Below, in pieces: positions 48,519 through 60,611 of a DNA stretch of 64,000 nt (the stretch's first letter is position 1; each line of letters opens with the position of its first letter). Origin of the DNA: Neostapfia colusana (taxonomy: Eukaryota; Streptophyta; Magnoliopsida; Poales; Poaceae); contig JASWHV010000012.1 of NCBI GenBank assembly GCA_030760725.1, positions 19,730,368 through 19,794,367 on the forward strand. Direction: 5' to 3'. The notes under the pieces are model-generated. The model saw only the letters and a list, made by a program, of their open reading frames with translations, was not told where the DNA came from and searched no databases. The position numbers were made by a program, and so were the translations under genes.

Positions 48519-48532
48519 TTCCTCCCCCTTAA
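48519..48532 (-). other. Polypurine tract, element F
   Basis: In element sense TTAAGGGGGAGGAA directly before the LTR start. Confidence 0.85.
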
Positions 48533-49577
48533 AAGAATCTCGTCCCGAGATTATAAGGTGAAAATGAGAGAGAGGACGGTGGAAAATTACCGTATGTGCG
48601 ACGCGAAAAATCGGGGTAGTTAGCGTGCAGAAAACCTTCACTCTCCCATGTCGCTTCGTCTATGGAGTGATTACTCCATAGAACTTTGTAGAACCACAAC
48701 GTACAGTTTCGTGTGGTTCGGGCCTTTTCATCAATTATCTGAACCGGTTCCTCTCGATATGTGAGATCCGGTTTCAGTTCTTCGATATCCCCCAGCTGAA
48801 CGGTAGTTGATAGCTTAAGGCACTTCCTCAGCTGAGAAATGTGAAAGACGTCATGCACACCGGAGAGTGTTTCTGGTAATTCCAGCTGGTATGCTACCGA
48901 TCCACATCTTTCTGTAACCTGGAATGGACCGATGAATCGGGGTGCCAACTTTCCTCTTACCCCGAATCTGTTCACGCCCTTCATTGGAGACACACGTAGA
49001 TATACGTGATCCCCGACTTCGAATTGTAATGGGCGTCTTCTCCGGTCCACATACTGTTTTTGTCGGGATTGGGCATCTTTTAGGTTCGCTTGAATCAGCC
49101 GAACCTTTTCCTCCGCGTTGTTGACAAGATCAACCCCGAAGGTGACCCTTTTGCCAGACTCACACCAATTCAGTGGTGTGCGGCATTTTCTCCCGTATAG
49201 CGCCTCGTAGGGCGCCATCTTGATGCTGGCTTGGTACCCATTGTTGTACGAGAACTCGGCTAACGGTAAGTGATCATCCCAATTCTTACCGTGGTTGATA
49301 GCACAAGCTCGTAGCATATCCTCTAAAATTTGATTTACCCGCTCGGTTTGCCCATCCGTCTGCGGGTGGTACGCTGAACTATGGATCAGTTTCGTCCCCA
49401 AAGAAGCATGTAGCTGCTCCCAAGAACGGGACACAAATAAAGTGCCCCGATCCGATATGATGGTGCGGGGTACGCCGTACAAGCATAGGATCCGTGAGAT
49501 GTACAATTCAGCATACTTCTTGGCGTTGTAGTTGGTGTTGACCAGGATAAAATGGGCAACCTTGGTGAGCCGGTCGA
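48529..49577 (-). pseudogene. Element F integrase core to chromodomain, interrupted by LTR G
   Basis: Reads from DRLTKVAHF at 49577 through SDRGTLF, QTERVN, MAPYEALYGRK, the GPY/F region (RFIGPF), VHDVFHISQLRKCL and a chromodomain-like LWSNHSIDEATWESEGF. The frame is open throughout. The first catalytic aspartate and the zinc finger are missing because LTR G starts at 49578 after GTCGA. The rest of F lies beyond the window. Product by family: integrase with chromatin-targeting tail. Confidence 0.9.
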
Positions 49578-50833
49578 TGTGAGGGCCCAGATCCAATAAC
49601 GGGGCCGTGCACCTCGCCCGGAAATCGCATTGGGTGGTTCCGTGTTATGCGGCACCCAACAGCACACATATAAGGAAAACTATTACATAAATCAAAGAGG
49701 TGGCTTACAAATGTTCTTTGTAAATAATTTACATAAATTAGCTACAGCGGAAGTCTATAAACAGCTCACGTTCAATATCTCAGCAGCACTCGAGAAGAGG
49801 TCCATCCCGCGGACCCCTCTCACTAGCAACACGAAGACATGGCAGCGGCTAGGTCCTCCATGTGTTACCCTACTCGGACGTTTCCGAGTCTCACTGGACA
49901 ACCTTGTTTATGAGCATCGTCTTAACCTACAAAACCACTCATATAGCAAGAGTGAGCACAAAGGCTCAGCAAGACTTAACCGTCTCTCCTAAACATGCAA
50001 CTCTACATGAAAGTAACGTAAGACTTAACATGTAATTTGCCAAAAAGACTCGCCTACGAGTTCATCCTTAACTTTCAGATTTTAGCCATCATAGTATTGA
50101 CCTTGCGCACAGCAACATTGGAACTCCACAATCAAACAAGAAACGCTTAATTCCAATGTTACTTGTCCCAAGGTGGAAATTAACTTTAGTTTGCTCTATC
50201 TCTACTTCAAACAAGGTTTTCATGCAATTCCAATAATCATAGCAGCAATTAAAACTTTGCAAACTGTTCTCACACAACTTGATTACTATGTCACAGTGCA
50301 GTGAGCAAGCGGTACTCATAACCGTGAGGGACGGTGATTCGAATCAAACACTGCCTGGATAACTTGACACGTACGCCCGCCTCTGAAGACCCAAATCTGG
50401 CGTCCTTCATTACGTCGTATGTGACAACCTTTCGCAGGACACTCAACTGTAGAACCAGTCGCACCGTCTCGGGCTCATAGGTCTCACGAGACGGTGTGGT
50501 TTGCCTCTACAATCCAGTTAACCTGGTACATCGGTTTCCTGGTTCCCATATAGCAGTAAGCATCTGGTACACAACTCAATACTTGCTCCCAGGGCCGCAC
50601 ACGCTTTGGTCCTTAACCGACACAGGCCGAGCTACTCGACCAAGACCTCGTCTTGTCGCTGCCTAACCCTCCTGCCCGGTCTCATCTTTAGAAATATAAA
50701 CTTTAGTTTGCCTCTTTTAAACCATGCCCGTGTGATCCGACTATAGCTCGCGAGTAGATTCCAACTACTCGACTTCTACTGGATGTCCTAAGCTATTTAG
50801 CACGGCAGTATTCTACAGCGGTGACACTTTTCT
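49578..50833 (-). repeat. LTR G: 3' portion of a D-like LTR, interrupted by element E
   Basis: In plus orientation begins TGTGAGGGCCCAG and aligns with the reverse complement of the LTR D end (46830 leftwards), including its stem-loops at 49636-49656, 49946-49972 and 50751-50771. It is cut after 1256 bp by LTR E. GTCGA (49573-49577) is the presumptive target site in F. The short open frames inside are not genes. Confidence 0.83.
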
Positions 50834-50859
50834 TGTGAGGCCCGGGAACCGCAGTGGGT

Positions 50860-50880
50860 GGTGCCGTGCGATGCGGCACC
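50860..50880 (-). promoter_or_regulatory. U5 7/7 stem-loop, LTR E (3' copy)
   Basis: GGTGCCG, 7 nt loop, CGGCACC, 26 nt from the LTR edge. The 5' LTR has it at 62424-62444. Confidence 0.55.
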
Positions 50881-52090
50881 CAACAGCAAGCACGAAAAGA
50901 GATGTAAGAACATAACGGAACCATTTTGTTACTCAAGATAAGTTCTTTTACAACATAAGTACAAACGCAGCGGAAATTAAAATTTGCTGGACAAACTACT
51001 CACTCTCGACCCTAACTACGCCGAAGAGAAGTCGTTCAGCCCATGAGCGCTTCCTACTAGCTTCACCAAAGAAAAGCAGCAGCTAGGTTTTCGATGAATT
51101 GAACGAACCGTGAGGTTCGTCATGCCACCGAACAACCCTCTTCATAGCAGGCATCCTTCTACTTGCAAAAGCAACTCAAAAGCAACCGTGAGTACTAAGG
51201 CTCAGCAAGACTTAACCGTCACTCCTAAACATGTAACTCTAAATGCAGGGGTAGTAAGACAGTAGGAACAGGAATTTGCAAAATGCAGCTTGACTAAACT
51301 TGATCCTTATATTCAGATTCTTATAGCCTTCATTTTAGTGGTCCTCACGCCTCACAACATCGGAAGTCCACAATCAAACAAGAAACGCTTATCCCGATGT
51401 TGCTAGCCTAAGGTGGAAATGAAATTTAGTTGACTCTATATCTACTTCAGTCAAGGTTCCAATACAGTGATTAATCCACAAACAACAAGTTAAGAGACTT
51501 AGTTCCTCTTCCTACTAAGTCTCGGCGCAATGGGAAAGTATGCTCAATCCTCTTCCGCGAGCGACGGTGATTCGAATCAATAACAACCCGGAATACATGA
51601 CACATACACCCGCCTCGAAAGACTCTCTCAAGAGCTCTTTCTTACGTTGTATGCAGCAACCTTTCACACGACACCCCGACATAGAAAAACGTTTCGCGCC
51701 GAGCAGGATGGTCCTCTACGCGGACACGTCGAAGTTGCCCGCTAAAGGATTTACACCTCCCGCCTTCTCAACGCCATTCCCACGCGAAGGATGAGTTTCT
51801 ATATCACGGTCCATCGAGTTACATCGGTTTCATGGGTTCCATACCCCACTATATATCTGGTAAAGCTCAATCTTGTCCAGCAGGGCCGCATACATACGGT
51901 CCTTAACCGACACGAATGGGGCTACAACCAAACTCCACATTTGCCTTACCATCCCGGTCCAGGCCAAATGTGGTCTCAAGCATTGTCACACCCATCGCAG
52001 GTCGAGACCAACCTTGAGCGCTCCATCCTACAGGAACATCCCCGTCCCCATCTCATTTTCATGAGGGTGCTCTTATCATCAAACATCTCG

Positions 52091-52140
52091 CGAGTAACTC
52101 CATTACTCGACCTTTCTCGCGAGTAGCTTTTTACTACTCG
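52091..52140 (-). promoter_or_regulatory. Duplicated GAGTAG stem-loops, LTR E
   Basis: Two adjacent stem-loops: CGAGTAA/TTACTCG with a 5 nt loop (52091-52109) and CGAGTAG/CTACTCG with a 7 nt loop (52120-52140). They differ by one base pair changed on both arms. Repeated at 63655-63704 in the other LTR. Other LTRs have one such stem-loop. Confidence 0.55.
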
Positions 52141-53461
52141 ACTTCTACCGAGCTAGCTACAACATTAGCCTAGCATCTACAACGAGGCCAATCCTACACT
52201 AAACCTTCTAATCAGGGATGTAAAAGCCATGCAAGTGGGTTTCAATCATCCTAGACATAATGCATAATATCAAGTCTAATAACCATGAGGTGAAGTAAAG
52301 AAAAATTTAAAACGGTAAAGATATGCAAACCGGGGCTTGCCTTGCTCAGGGTTTTGATAGAAGCTAGGAGTTAGTCTTCCTCCAGAGAATCCGCCAAACT
52401 CGTCACGATATGGAGATCCTCGCTGCAGAGTCGAGTCCTCGTCGAACGTCGACGTCACGTGCTATTAAGATGATTTATGCACATGTATTCAAAAGCAATT
52501 TAGAAAATGATTCAAAGCTGTTGTACAAGTTAACTCACACATAAGAGAGATAAACAACAGCAAGGTTTCTGCTGTTGGATCTAAACCTTAGAGAAGATGA
52601 AAGCTAGGGTGAAAAGAGATACTAGTAATCACCATGTGATTAAGTCCATTATATGAACACTTAAACCTAAAAGATGGTAGCTCAAGTTCCAGAGGTCCAA
52701 TGAAGCTGAGAATTTAACCACAGCTTCTATGGAAGCTAGTTAGGCAGTGCTCAAAAATTGACCTCATGAAATGGCTTCATATGAGCACAACAAATCCTTA
52801 TGTGGTTTTCACTAATCTACCTTTACCCCCTAGATATTAAGCTTTCCTATGCTGCAAAGTAGACTTTTTGTGAAGTACAAAATGTCCTGAGTCCATAGGA
52901 ATTGGTTTAACCATTTTGGAGTTCCCTACATGGAGATATGGATTTTACAAGGATTAGGGAAAAGCTGAAAAGGTCTCTGTTTATTTTTCCCATTTTTCAG
53001 AGACATAAGGAATGAACACATCATTTGACCAAGAAAATGAGGTTCAATGCCTCTGAAAGTTTTACTGGAGTTCAAGGAATCTTGGAAGAATGTCCTGTCC
53101 AAATTTGGGAATTTTCCAATAAACAGAACTCCTGTAAAAATTCATACAAGATTTTACTTAAATTAATTAATGATCCAAATCCAGGGATTTTCATAAACAT
53201 TGGGCTGCATCCCTGGATAGTACGCTTTGAGAGAAATCCAACAAAATTTGTTTCACAATTTTTGGACACTCCTACACAAAGTTATGGCTCTCCAAAGTTT
53301 GAACTAAAGTGGGAAAATCTGGAAAATGTTTAAATGCCTACAGTGGGTCCCACCTGTCAACCCTAACCTCCAGACTCGCGCCAAACAGGGCAGTGGCGGC
53401 CCCCTCCAGTGAGGTCGCCGGAAGGGTACTTCCCAGCCACCTCCAGACCACCTGCTGGCCG

Positions 53462-53476
53462 CCCCCCCCCCCCCCC
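53462..53476 (+). repeat. Poly-C run (15 C) in LTR E
   Basis: Homopolymer run in a GC-rich stretch; its exact length may be unreliable in sequencing. Confidence 0.8.
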
Positions 53477-54994
53477 ATATTTCCCCACACTGAACACGTT
53501 GGTGAAGTCGCCGGCGGCTGAATCTCGCCGGAAAACAGGGCGCACTGGCCACAGCAAATCCTTGGGCTCCGGCGAGGTCTTTCACAGTGAATTCTCCACC
53601 AAATGGTCGGTTCTTGGGCTCTACAGCACCAGGGGATCATGTAGAAGACCGGCATGAGGTCTAAACAAGCTGGAGAGTGCTCTAAACCTATCGGCACCGT
53701 GTGCCCGAAAGGGTCCACCGGTATACCCTCTAAAAGAGCTCGGATTGCTCACTCTACACTCAATTTCTTGGTCTAAAATTGATGGAGGAGGTGTGCTAGG
53801 CAGTTAAAATTCTGTGTGTGAAGTTTGAGACCCGACAAACATGATTTGAGGACGAATTTTACAATTCCTTACCTCAAGGTCCGTTTCTGCCGCCCTGGAG
53901 AAAAACTTGAAATTCTCCCTCTGTGATCAATGGATAGGGCTGAGATTTGGGGGTGAGCAAGTAGGCTTGTATGTGCACATATGGGTGGCTTGCTTGGGCG
54001 TTATCACTTCTGGTTTGGGCTGTCCACGGCGTCCAGTTTCGGTTCCTTGAGTTTGAACTTGGGAGCAGCAGCAAGCAAACCGTTTCTAGGCGCCGATGAA
54101 CTCGGGACGGCGGGGTGAAGTGGCCAGCCGGCTAGAGCACTCATGGGCAAACCTTTTTTCTGTTGGAAGCTCGGGCAAAGGGGGCTTGGTTCAGTTGCTG
54201 GCGATCAGAGAAACAGAGGGGAGCTGCTGGTCTTCACTGTCTGGGGGGAGGGACGAGCAGAGGTCGCATCTTCAGTGATAAGGGCGAAGGAAGCAGCTCA
54301 CCAGCAGAATTTGATCAAGGAGGAGGTGGCATGGGGAGAAAACGGTGGCACCGGCGAGCAGCAGGTGTCCCGCGTGTGCTGCCCGAGTGAAACTGAGAAG
54401 CCTTCAGTCTCAAGTATACTGACATGTGGGCCCCATGTTCCCCCTCTTATCCTCCGGTTCCGGATAAAATAGCAAACGAGCTCTGAATTTGATCAAACTT
54501 GGAGGATAGGTCAAAAGAATTATGAGGAACTCAAATCTGGAATCAGATTTTGAAATTGAGTTTGTTTGGTTCAAAATTCAAATTTAAGTTTGAATTTGAA
54601 CGTGCCCTCATTTAATCCTCGGAATAAATAGTATATGAAACTTAAAATTCTCCAAATTTGAATCTTAGGCTCTTGAATACATGAGAAATGCATCTATGAT
54701 CTCACATATAGGCCTTTGGACAATCTGAACAGGAATCCTTTCAAAAGATTCAAAATGGTGTTTAAATTTCCTCCACTCTCCTCATAGAGAAGGTGCACAT
54801 GAGTTAGAGTTTTGGGAGTGTAATTCTTTCCCCTAGGTTAACATGTGCTGATCGTGGGCTAGAGAAATTTTTTAACTCCCTCACATGTCCATATTTGTGT
54901 TCATCATTTCATGTGACACAACTATAGTCTTTTATCACCTTAACTTTATTTCATAAGTTGGAAATCAAACTTTACAAAATTTAGGGCTGTTACA

Positions 54995-55008
54995 TTCCTC
55001 CCCCCTTA
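54995..55008 (-). other. Polypurine tract, element E
   Basis: In element sense TTAAGGGGGGAGGAA directly before the LTR start at 54994. Confidence 0.85.
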
Positions 55009-55056
55009 AAAGAATCTCGTCCCGAGATTACAAAAAGAAAGAAGAAGGGAGAATGA

Positions 55057-58000
55057 CTACTGGACATATGGTACAAACAAGTCAGGAAAATTTAAACGGA
55101 GAAAACCCTCGCTTTCCCACGTGGCTTCATCAGCGGTGTGGTTGCTCCACAAGACTTTGCAAAATCGCAATGTCCGATTTCTTGTGGCGCGAGTCTTCTC
55201 GTCAATAATCTGTATCGGATACTCAGAATAAGTGAGATCCGGGTACTTAAGACATTTCCGCAGTTGAGAGATGTGGAAAACATTGTGAATACCCGAAAGT
55301 GACGTCGGTAACTCCAGACGATAGGCCACGGGTCCACATATCTCAGTGAAAGCAAACGGCCCGATGAATTGCGGAGCGATCTTTCCATTCACTCCGAAAA
55401 GATGAACCCCTTTCATCGGAGAGACACGAAGATAAACATGGTCCCCGATGTCGATGTGAAGAGGTCGACGTCTTTTGTCTGCATAACTCTTCTGCCGAGA
55501 TTGAGCAGCCTTTAAGTTGTCTTGAATCACTCGCACTCGTTCCTCGGCTTCGTTCACAAGATCAATCCTGTAGACTACTCTCTCGCCGGACTCACACCAA
55601 TTCAGTGGTGTGCGGCACTTCCGGCCATAAAGAGCTTCAAACGGGGCCATTTTGATGCTGGATTGATAACCGTTGTTATATGAGAATTCTGCTAACGGTA
55701 GATGGTCATCCCAATTCTTCCCATGATTGATGACACATGCCCGTAGAATATCCTCCAGAATCTGATTTATCCTCTCCGTTTGACATCAGTTTGCGGATGA
55801 TACGCTGAACTCCGAATTAACTTGGTTCCCAAGGAAGCATGCAGTTGCTCCCAAAATCTGAATATGAATAACGCACCTCGATCAGAAACGATGGTGCGGG
55901 GAACCCCGTGTAAACACACGATTCTTGAGATGAACAGCTCCGCATACTTCTTTGCCACATATTTAGTATGGACTGGAACAAAATGAGCTGTCTTGGGCAA
56001 ACGATCGACGATTACCCAAATAGAATCATGCTTGTTGCTGGTCATGGGTAAACCGACGATGAAGTCCATACTTATGTCTTCCCACTTCCATGCTGGAACC
56101 TTCAGCGGTTGAAGTGGTCCTGCTTTCCTCATATCGTCGGCTTTAACCCGCCGACACGTATCACACTCGGATACGTATTTCGCAATCTCTCTTTTCATCC
56201 GTGTCCACCAGAACTTAGATTTCAAGTCCTGGTACGTCTTATTGCTTCCCGGATGAATGGAGTACTTGGATAAATGCGCTTCATCCAGTATCTTCTTCCG
56301 CAATTTCATATTCCGGGGTACAACTATGCGGTTGTTAAACCATAGAGTACCCTCTTTATCCTTGTGGAACATCTTCAATTCACCGCTGTCCACTCTCCTC
56401 CGGATATGAGACACACCTCTGTCTCTCTTCTGAGCCTCTACAATCTCATCTCGGATTGTAGGAATAAGAGCGAGGTTGAACAGCGATCCGTAGGGAACTA
56501 AGCGCAGGCTTGGTTCTCCTTCTTCATGTGCAGCCATGGCTAAATGGTGAATGTGGGCTTTCCGACTAAGTGCATCGGCAACCACATTCGCTTTACCCGG
56601 GTGGTAATGAATTTCAAGTTCATAATCCTTGATCAATTCGAGCCATCTTCGCTGCCTCATATTCAATTCTTTTCTGTGTGAAGATGTACTTTAAGCTTTT
56701 GTGGTCAGTGTAGAGATGTACTAGATTGCCTAGTAGATAATGTCTCCACATTTTCAATGCTAAGACCACTGCAGCTAGTTCAAGGTCGTGCGTCGGGTAA
56801 TTCTGCTCATGACCCCTTAGTTGTCGGGATCCATACGCGACCACATGTCCTTCTTGCATCAACACACAACCCAAACCAATCCCGGATGCATCACAATAGA
56901 CATCAAACGGCTTCATGGTGTCCGGCTGGGCCAAAACTGGAGCTGTAGTGAGATACTTCACTAAAGATTGAAAAGCTTGTTTGCATGAATTGCTCCAATC
57001 ATACTTGGTGCTTTTCTTCAACAGCTCCGTCATAGGTTTAGCGACTTTGGAGAAGTTTATAATGAATCTCCGGTAATAACCCGCTAAACCTAGGAAACTC
57101 CTCACTTCATGAACAGATGTTGGAGATTTCCAATTCAGCACTTGCTCGATTTTACTTGGGTCCACAGCGATGGCTTCCGCTGAAATAATATGCCCAAGAA
57201 ATGGCACTTTGCTGATCCAAATCTCACTTACTGAACTTTGCATATAGCTTGTGATCCCTCAAGCGTTGGAGTACAATACGCAAATGTTCAGCGTGTTCTT
57301 CTTCTGACTTTGAATAGACCAAGATGTCGTCGATGAAAACCACGACGAACTTGTCTAACTCCGGCATGGACACAGAGTTCATGAGATACATAAAGTGAGC
57401 CAGAGCATTGGTCAACCCAAAGGACATGACAAGATATTCATCAAGACCATATCTTGTCGAGAACACCGTCTTAGGTACGTCTTCTGCCCGGATTTTTATC
57501 TGGTGATACACAGACCGAAGACCCATCTTGGAGAATACCTTAGCACCCACTAGTTGATCAAATAAAATATCAATGCGCGGTAGTGGATACTTATTCTTGA
57601 TAGTGACAGCATTCAGTGGACGATAATCTACGCATAGCCTCAAAGTCTCGTCCTTCTTCTTCATGAAGAGTGCGGAACAGCCCCAAGGTGATGAACTTGG
57701 GCGTATAAAACCTTTGTCCATGAGGTCATTAAGCTGTTCCTTCAATTCTGCGAGCTCCTTCGGTGCCATTTTATATGGTCGCCGAGAAATAGGTGTTGTT
57801 CCCGGTGCTAGTTCAATCTTGAACTCTACATCACGTTCAGGTGGCGTGCCCGGCAAGTCTTCGGGAAACACATCTGGATATTCACATACCACTGGAATAT
57901 CCTCAAGTTTAGGAGCCTCAATCTGATGCACTGCTGCAACTCGTTGTGATGGATCCACAAGATTCAATGTGTTGCATCCGTGTATTGGGGAATTCAGTTG

Positions 58001-58520
58001 GACAGTCTGAGAGCTGATATCAAAGATAGCTCCATAATGTGTCAACCATGACATCCCCAAGATAATATCAATCCTTTGGCCTTTGAGTATGATAAGGCTC
58101 GCAGGATAGATGTTTCCACCCAAACATAAAGGTGCCCGAGAGACTATTTCATCAGTTGATATCTTGCCTCCGGGTGAGCTGATATGTAACGGATGCTTAA
58201 CGGTGCTAAATGGAAGATTATTCTTCAGCACATAGTCTCTGCTAATAAAATTGTGGGTGGCTCCGGAATCAAACAAAATGAAAGTGGGCTGTTCATGTAA
58301 AGTGAACATGCCCGCCAAAACTGGTTCACCTTTAGCAATGTCCTCAATAGCAGTATAATTAACTCTGCCAGCTTTTGAAAGATTCTTCTTTGAAGGTTTA
58401 TGATGCTGATCTGAGTATTGACGAGACAACACATAAGTGTGGCTCTGCTCAGCTCCACGACGGTTCCATGCTGTAGAAATCCTCAGCTCTCTAATAACAC
58501 AAGGTGGAGATAATTCGTGC
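55057..58520 (-). pseudogene. Element E protease-RT-RNase H-integrase-chromodomain, multiply broken
   Basis: From 58520 leftwards: protease (FDSGATHNF near 58270), RT (about 57300-57900), RNase H (YCDASGIGLGCVL near 56890), integrase finger (HPGSNKTYQDL), core (MDFIVG, SDRGALF) and a chromodomain-like end (LWSNHTADEATWESEGF). RT motif C FIDDILVYS is intact, but motif A reads MGLRS (codon 57521-57523), losing the catalytic aspartate. Frame changes occur near 57230, near 56660 and near 55785, the last just before the integrase glutamate. About 20 residues are missing after QLRKCLK near 55250. The CCHC knuckle region at about 58480-58520 is not recognisable. Clearly inactive. Confidence 0.9.
58505..58520 (+). 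repeat. LINE target site duplication, left copy
   Basis: TGGAGATAATTCGTGC, repeated exactly at 59683-59698; the first T may belong to the LINE tail on the right side. Confidence 0.9.
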
Positions 58521-59450
58521 AATAATGTTAGGACAAGTGTGCGCGTAAGTGATAGTGAGACTGATGCATTTCCTATCACGGTAGGACTACATCAAGGATC
58601 AGCTTTGAGCCCATACATCTTGTCCTTGGTCATGGATGAGGTGTCGAAGGATATACAAGGGGATATCCCTTGGTGCATGCTCTTTGCTGATGATGTAGTG
58701 CTGGTAGATAAAACTAGAGATGGTGTTGATAAGAAATTAGAGTTATGGAGACAAACCTTAGAGTCCAAGGGGTTTAGACTTAGTAGGACCAAAACCGAGT
58801 ATATGAGGTGCGACTTTAGTGGTGTTGGTCGTGAAGAGGGAAATGTTAGTCTACAAGGACAAATAGTACCTAGAAGGGACTTTTTCCGATACTTAGGATC
58901 AATGTTACAAAGCAATGGCGATATTGATGAGGATGTTTGCCACAGGATCAAGGTAGGGTGGATGAAATGGCGACAAGCCTCTGGAATCCTATGTGATAGA
59001 AAAGTCCCACAAAAGCTAAAAGGGAAGTTCTATAGGACGGTGATCAGACCCGCGATGCTCTATGGGGCGGAATGTTGGCCAACTAAACGGCAACATGTCC
59101 AACAAATGAGTGTCGCAGAGATGCGCATGCTACGGTGGATGTGTGGGCACACGAGAAGAGACCGAATAAGTAATGAGGCGATTTGTGATAAGGTAGGGGT
59201 GGCGCCGATTGAAGAGAAGTTAGTCCAACATCGGCTTAGGTGGTTTGGACATATCCAACGGAGACCTCCAGAAGCACCGGTTAACAGTGGGATTTTAAGA
59301 GGTAGAGAAAATATTAGGAGGGGTAGAGGACGACCAAGGTTGACCTGGGAGGAGGCGGTAAAACGAGATTTGAGAGATTGGAATGTATCCAGAGACTTAG
59401 CTCATGATAGGACCGCATGGAAAGTAGCAATTCATGTGCCAGAATCATAG
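58521..59450 (+). pseudogene. RTE-type LINE reverse transcriptase, C-terminal fragment
   Basis: About 309 residues remain, open to the stop at 59448-59450. RT motifs GLHQGSALSPYILSLVMDE (motif B) and FADDVVLV (catalytic motif C) are present, then the thumb (KLELWRQTLESKGFRLS) and the conserved C-terminal part (MLRWMCGHTRRDRI, HRLRWFGHIQRRPPEAP, GRGRPRLTWEEAVKRDL, AWKVAIHVPES). The upstream open frame back to 58437 is element E sequence, so no start codon belongs to the LINE. The endonuclease domain and RT fingers are missing, so it is inactive. The undamaged frame suggests a recent insertion. Confidence 0.9.
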
Positions 59451-59606
59451 TCTTGTTTTTTTCTTTTTTTCTTTTCTCTTTTTCTTTTCCTTTTTTCTTA
59501 TTTCTTTTCTCTTTTCTCTTTTTCCTTTTTCTTTTTTCCTTTTTTTTTCTTTTTCCTTTTTTTCTCTTTTTTTTTCTTTTTTCCTTGTTCTCATATCTCT
59601 TCCTCT
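59451..59606 (+). repeat. Pyrimidine-rich tract in LINE 3' untranslated region
   Basis: About 155 bp almost purely of C and T (T-runs with single C), between the stop codon and the 3' end. Open frames through it are low-complexity artefacts. Confidence 0.85.
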
Positions 59607-59682
59607 GTTTTACTTCATTGATATTGGGTTTCATGTCTAGCCGACCCCAACAGGCTTGGGATAAAGGCTTGGTTGTTGTTGT

Positions 59683-59698
59683 TGGAGATAATTCGTGC
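59683..59698 (+). repeat. LINE target site duplication, right copy
   Basis: Matches 58505-58520 and restores element E gag sequence to its right. Confidence 0.9.
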
Positions 59699-60611
59699 GT
59701 AGCTGGTTGCGGTAGGGTTGCACGAACAATTTCTGACGCTGCTGTTGAGGTGGAGGCTCATAAGTGATCATCTTCAGCCGTGGTAGTGAGAGTTGCACCA
59801 CAGGCTGAATTTGTTGCCTAACTGGTGAGTAATACGGCACACGATAGTTCGGACGAACCTCGATATCGTGGTCTGACGGTATACTTCTTTTCAACTCCGC
59901 TTCACATCGAAGATGCATGTCTTCTTTAATGATAGCGGCATTTACCAACTCATTGTAAATACCGTTATTGAATAAAGTCACTTGTTCCTGAAGTTCGACA
60001 TTCAAACCTCGGAAGAAATAGTCGCACTTCAACGCTTCCGAGTCTACCATATGAGTAGCGTATTGCATCAAGTCTTCAAACTCTTTGAAGTACTCGTACG
60101 CACTACTTCCTCCTTGCTTTAACTCCAAAAAGTCTTGATACTTTGTTCGTAGAATTCCCGAACAAATGTGACGTGCCCAGAAAACATTCCGGAATTCATC
60201 CCACTTCACTCGATGACCTTTAGGAAGAGTAGCGATGTACTCCGCCCACCAAGCTCCAGCGGCTCCGTGAAGTTGTTGAGCGGCAAATAATGTCTTCTGG
60301 TACTCATCGCATTTAAGCATATTAAACATGGCTTCAATACATTGCAGCCAATGAGCCGACTCCAATGGTTTTTTCGCTTCCGAGAAAACCGGTGGTTGTC
60401 TTGCTAAGAAATCCAGATAAGTGCTTGGCGGGGGGTTTTGCTGTAATGTCTCCTGTCGTATGCTTTGTCGCACCAACAGATCCAGAGACTCAGCCATCTT
60501 TGCCAAGATTTCCGCCAATCCGGTTGATGATGTCGGCACTTCTTGTCGTGGCGAATTACTTTCGCCGTGACTCGACTCACCAACCTCACTCCTGGAATGA
60601 GCACGATCCAT
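59699..60611 (-). pseudogene. Element E gag N-terminal part
   Basis: From ATG at 60611: MDRAHSRSEVGESSHG, a hydrophobic-heptad stretch (LAEILAKMAESLDLL), the capsid segment (SAHWLQCIE, AGAWWAEYIATL, FLELKQGGSSAYEY) and a glutamine/proline-rich tail, open to the LINE. The nucleocapsid part lies left of the LINE at about 58480-58520 and has lost the CCHC pattern. Related to D gag rather than to A gag. Confidence 0.88.

Larger units (their letters stand above)
50834..54994 (-). repeat. Element E 3' LTR, 4161 bp
   Basis: Plus orientation TGTGAGGCCCGGG...GGGCTGTTACA. Stem-loops at 50860-50880, about 51181-51208, 52091-52109 and 52120-52140. A run of 15 C lies at 53462-53476. GC-rich segment 53340-54400, AT-rich flanks. 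No gene recognised. Confidence 0.93.
58521..59682 (+). mobile_element. 5'-truncated RTE-type LINE inserted in element E
   Basis: 1162 bp flanked by 16 bp duplications, in the opposite orientation to E. It carries the C-terminal part of a non-LTR reverse transcriptase, a 155 bp pyrimidine tract and a tail of GTT units (59671-59682) in place of poly(A). That tail and the protein motifs are typical of plant RTE-clade LINEs. The 5' truncation is normal for target-primed reverse transcription. Confidence 0.9.

Noticed and set aside
59417..59767. Phenylalanine-rich frame and its lysine-rich antisense partner
   Set aside because: Translations of the pyrimidine tract of the LINE; low complexity.
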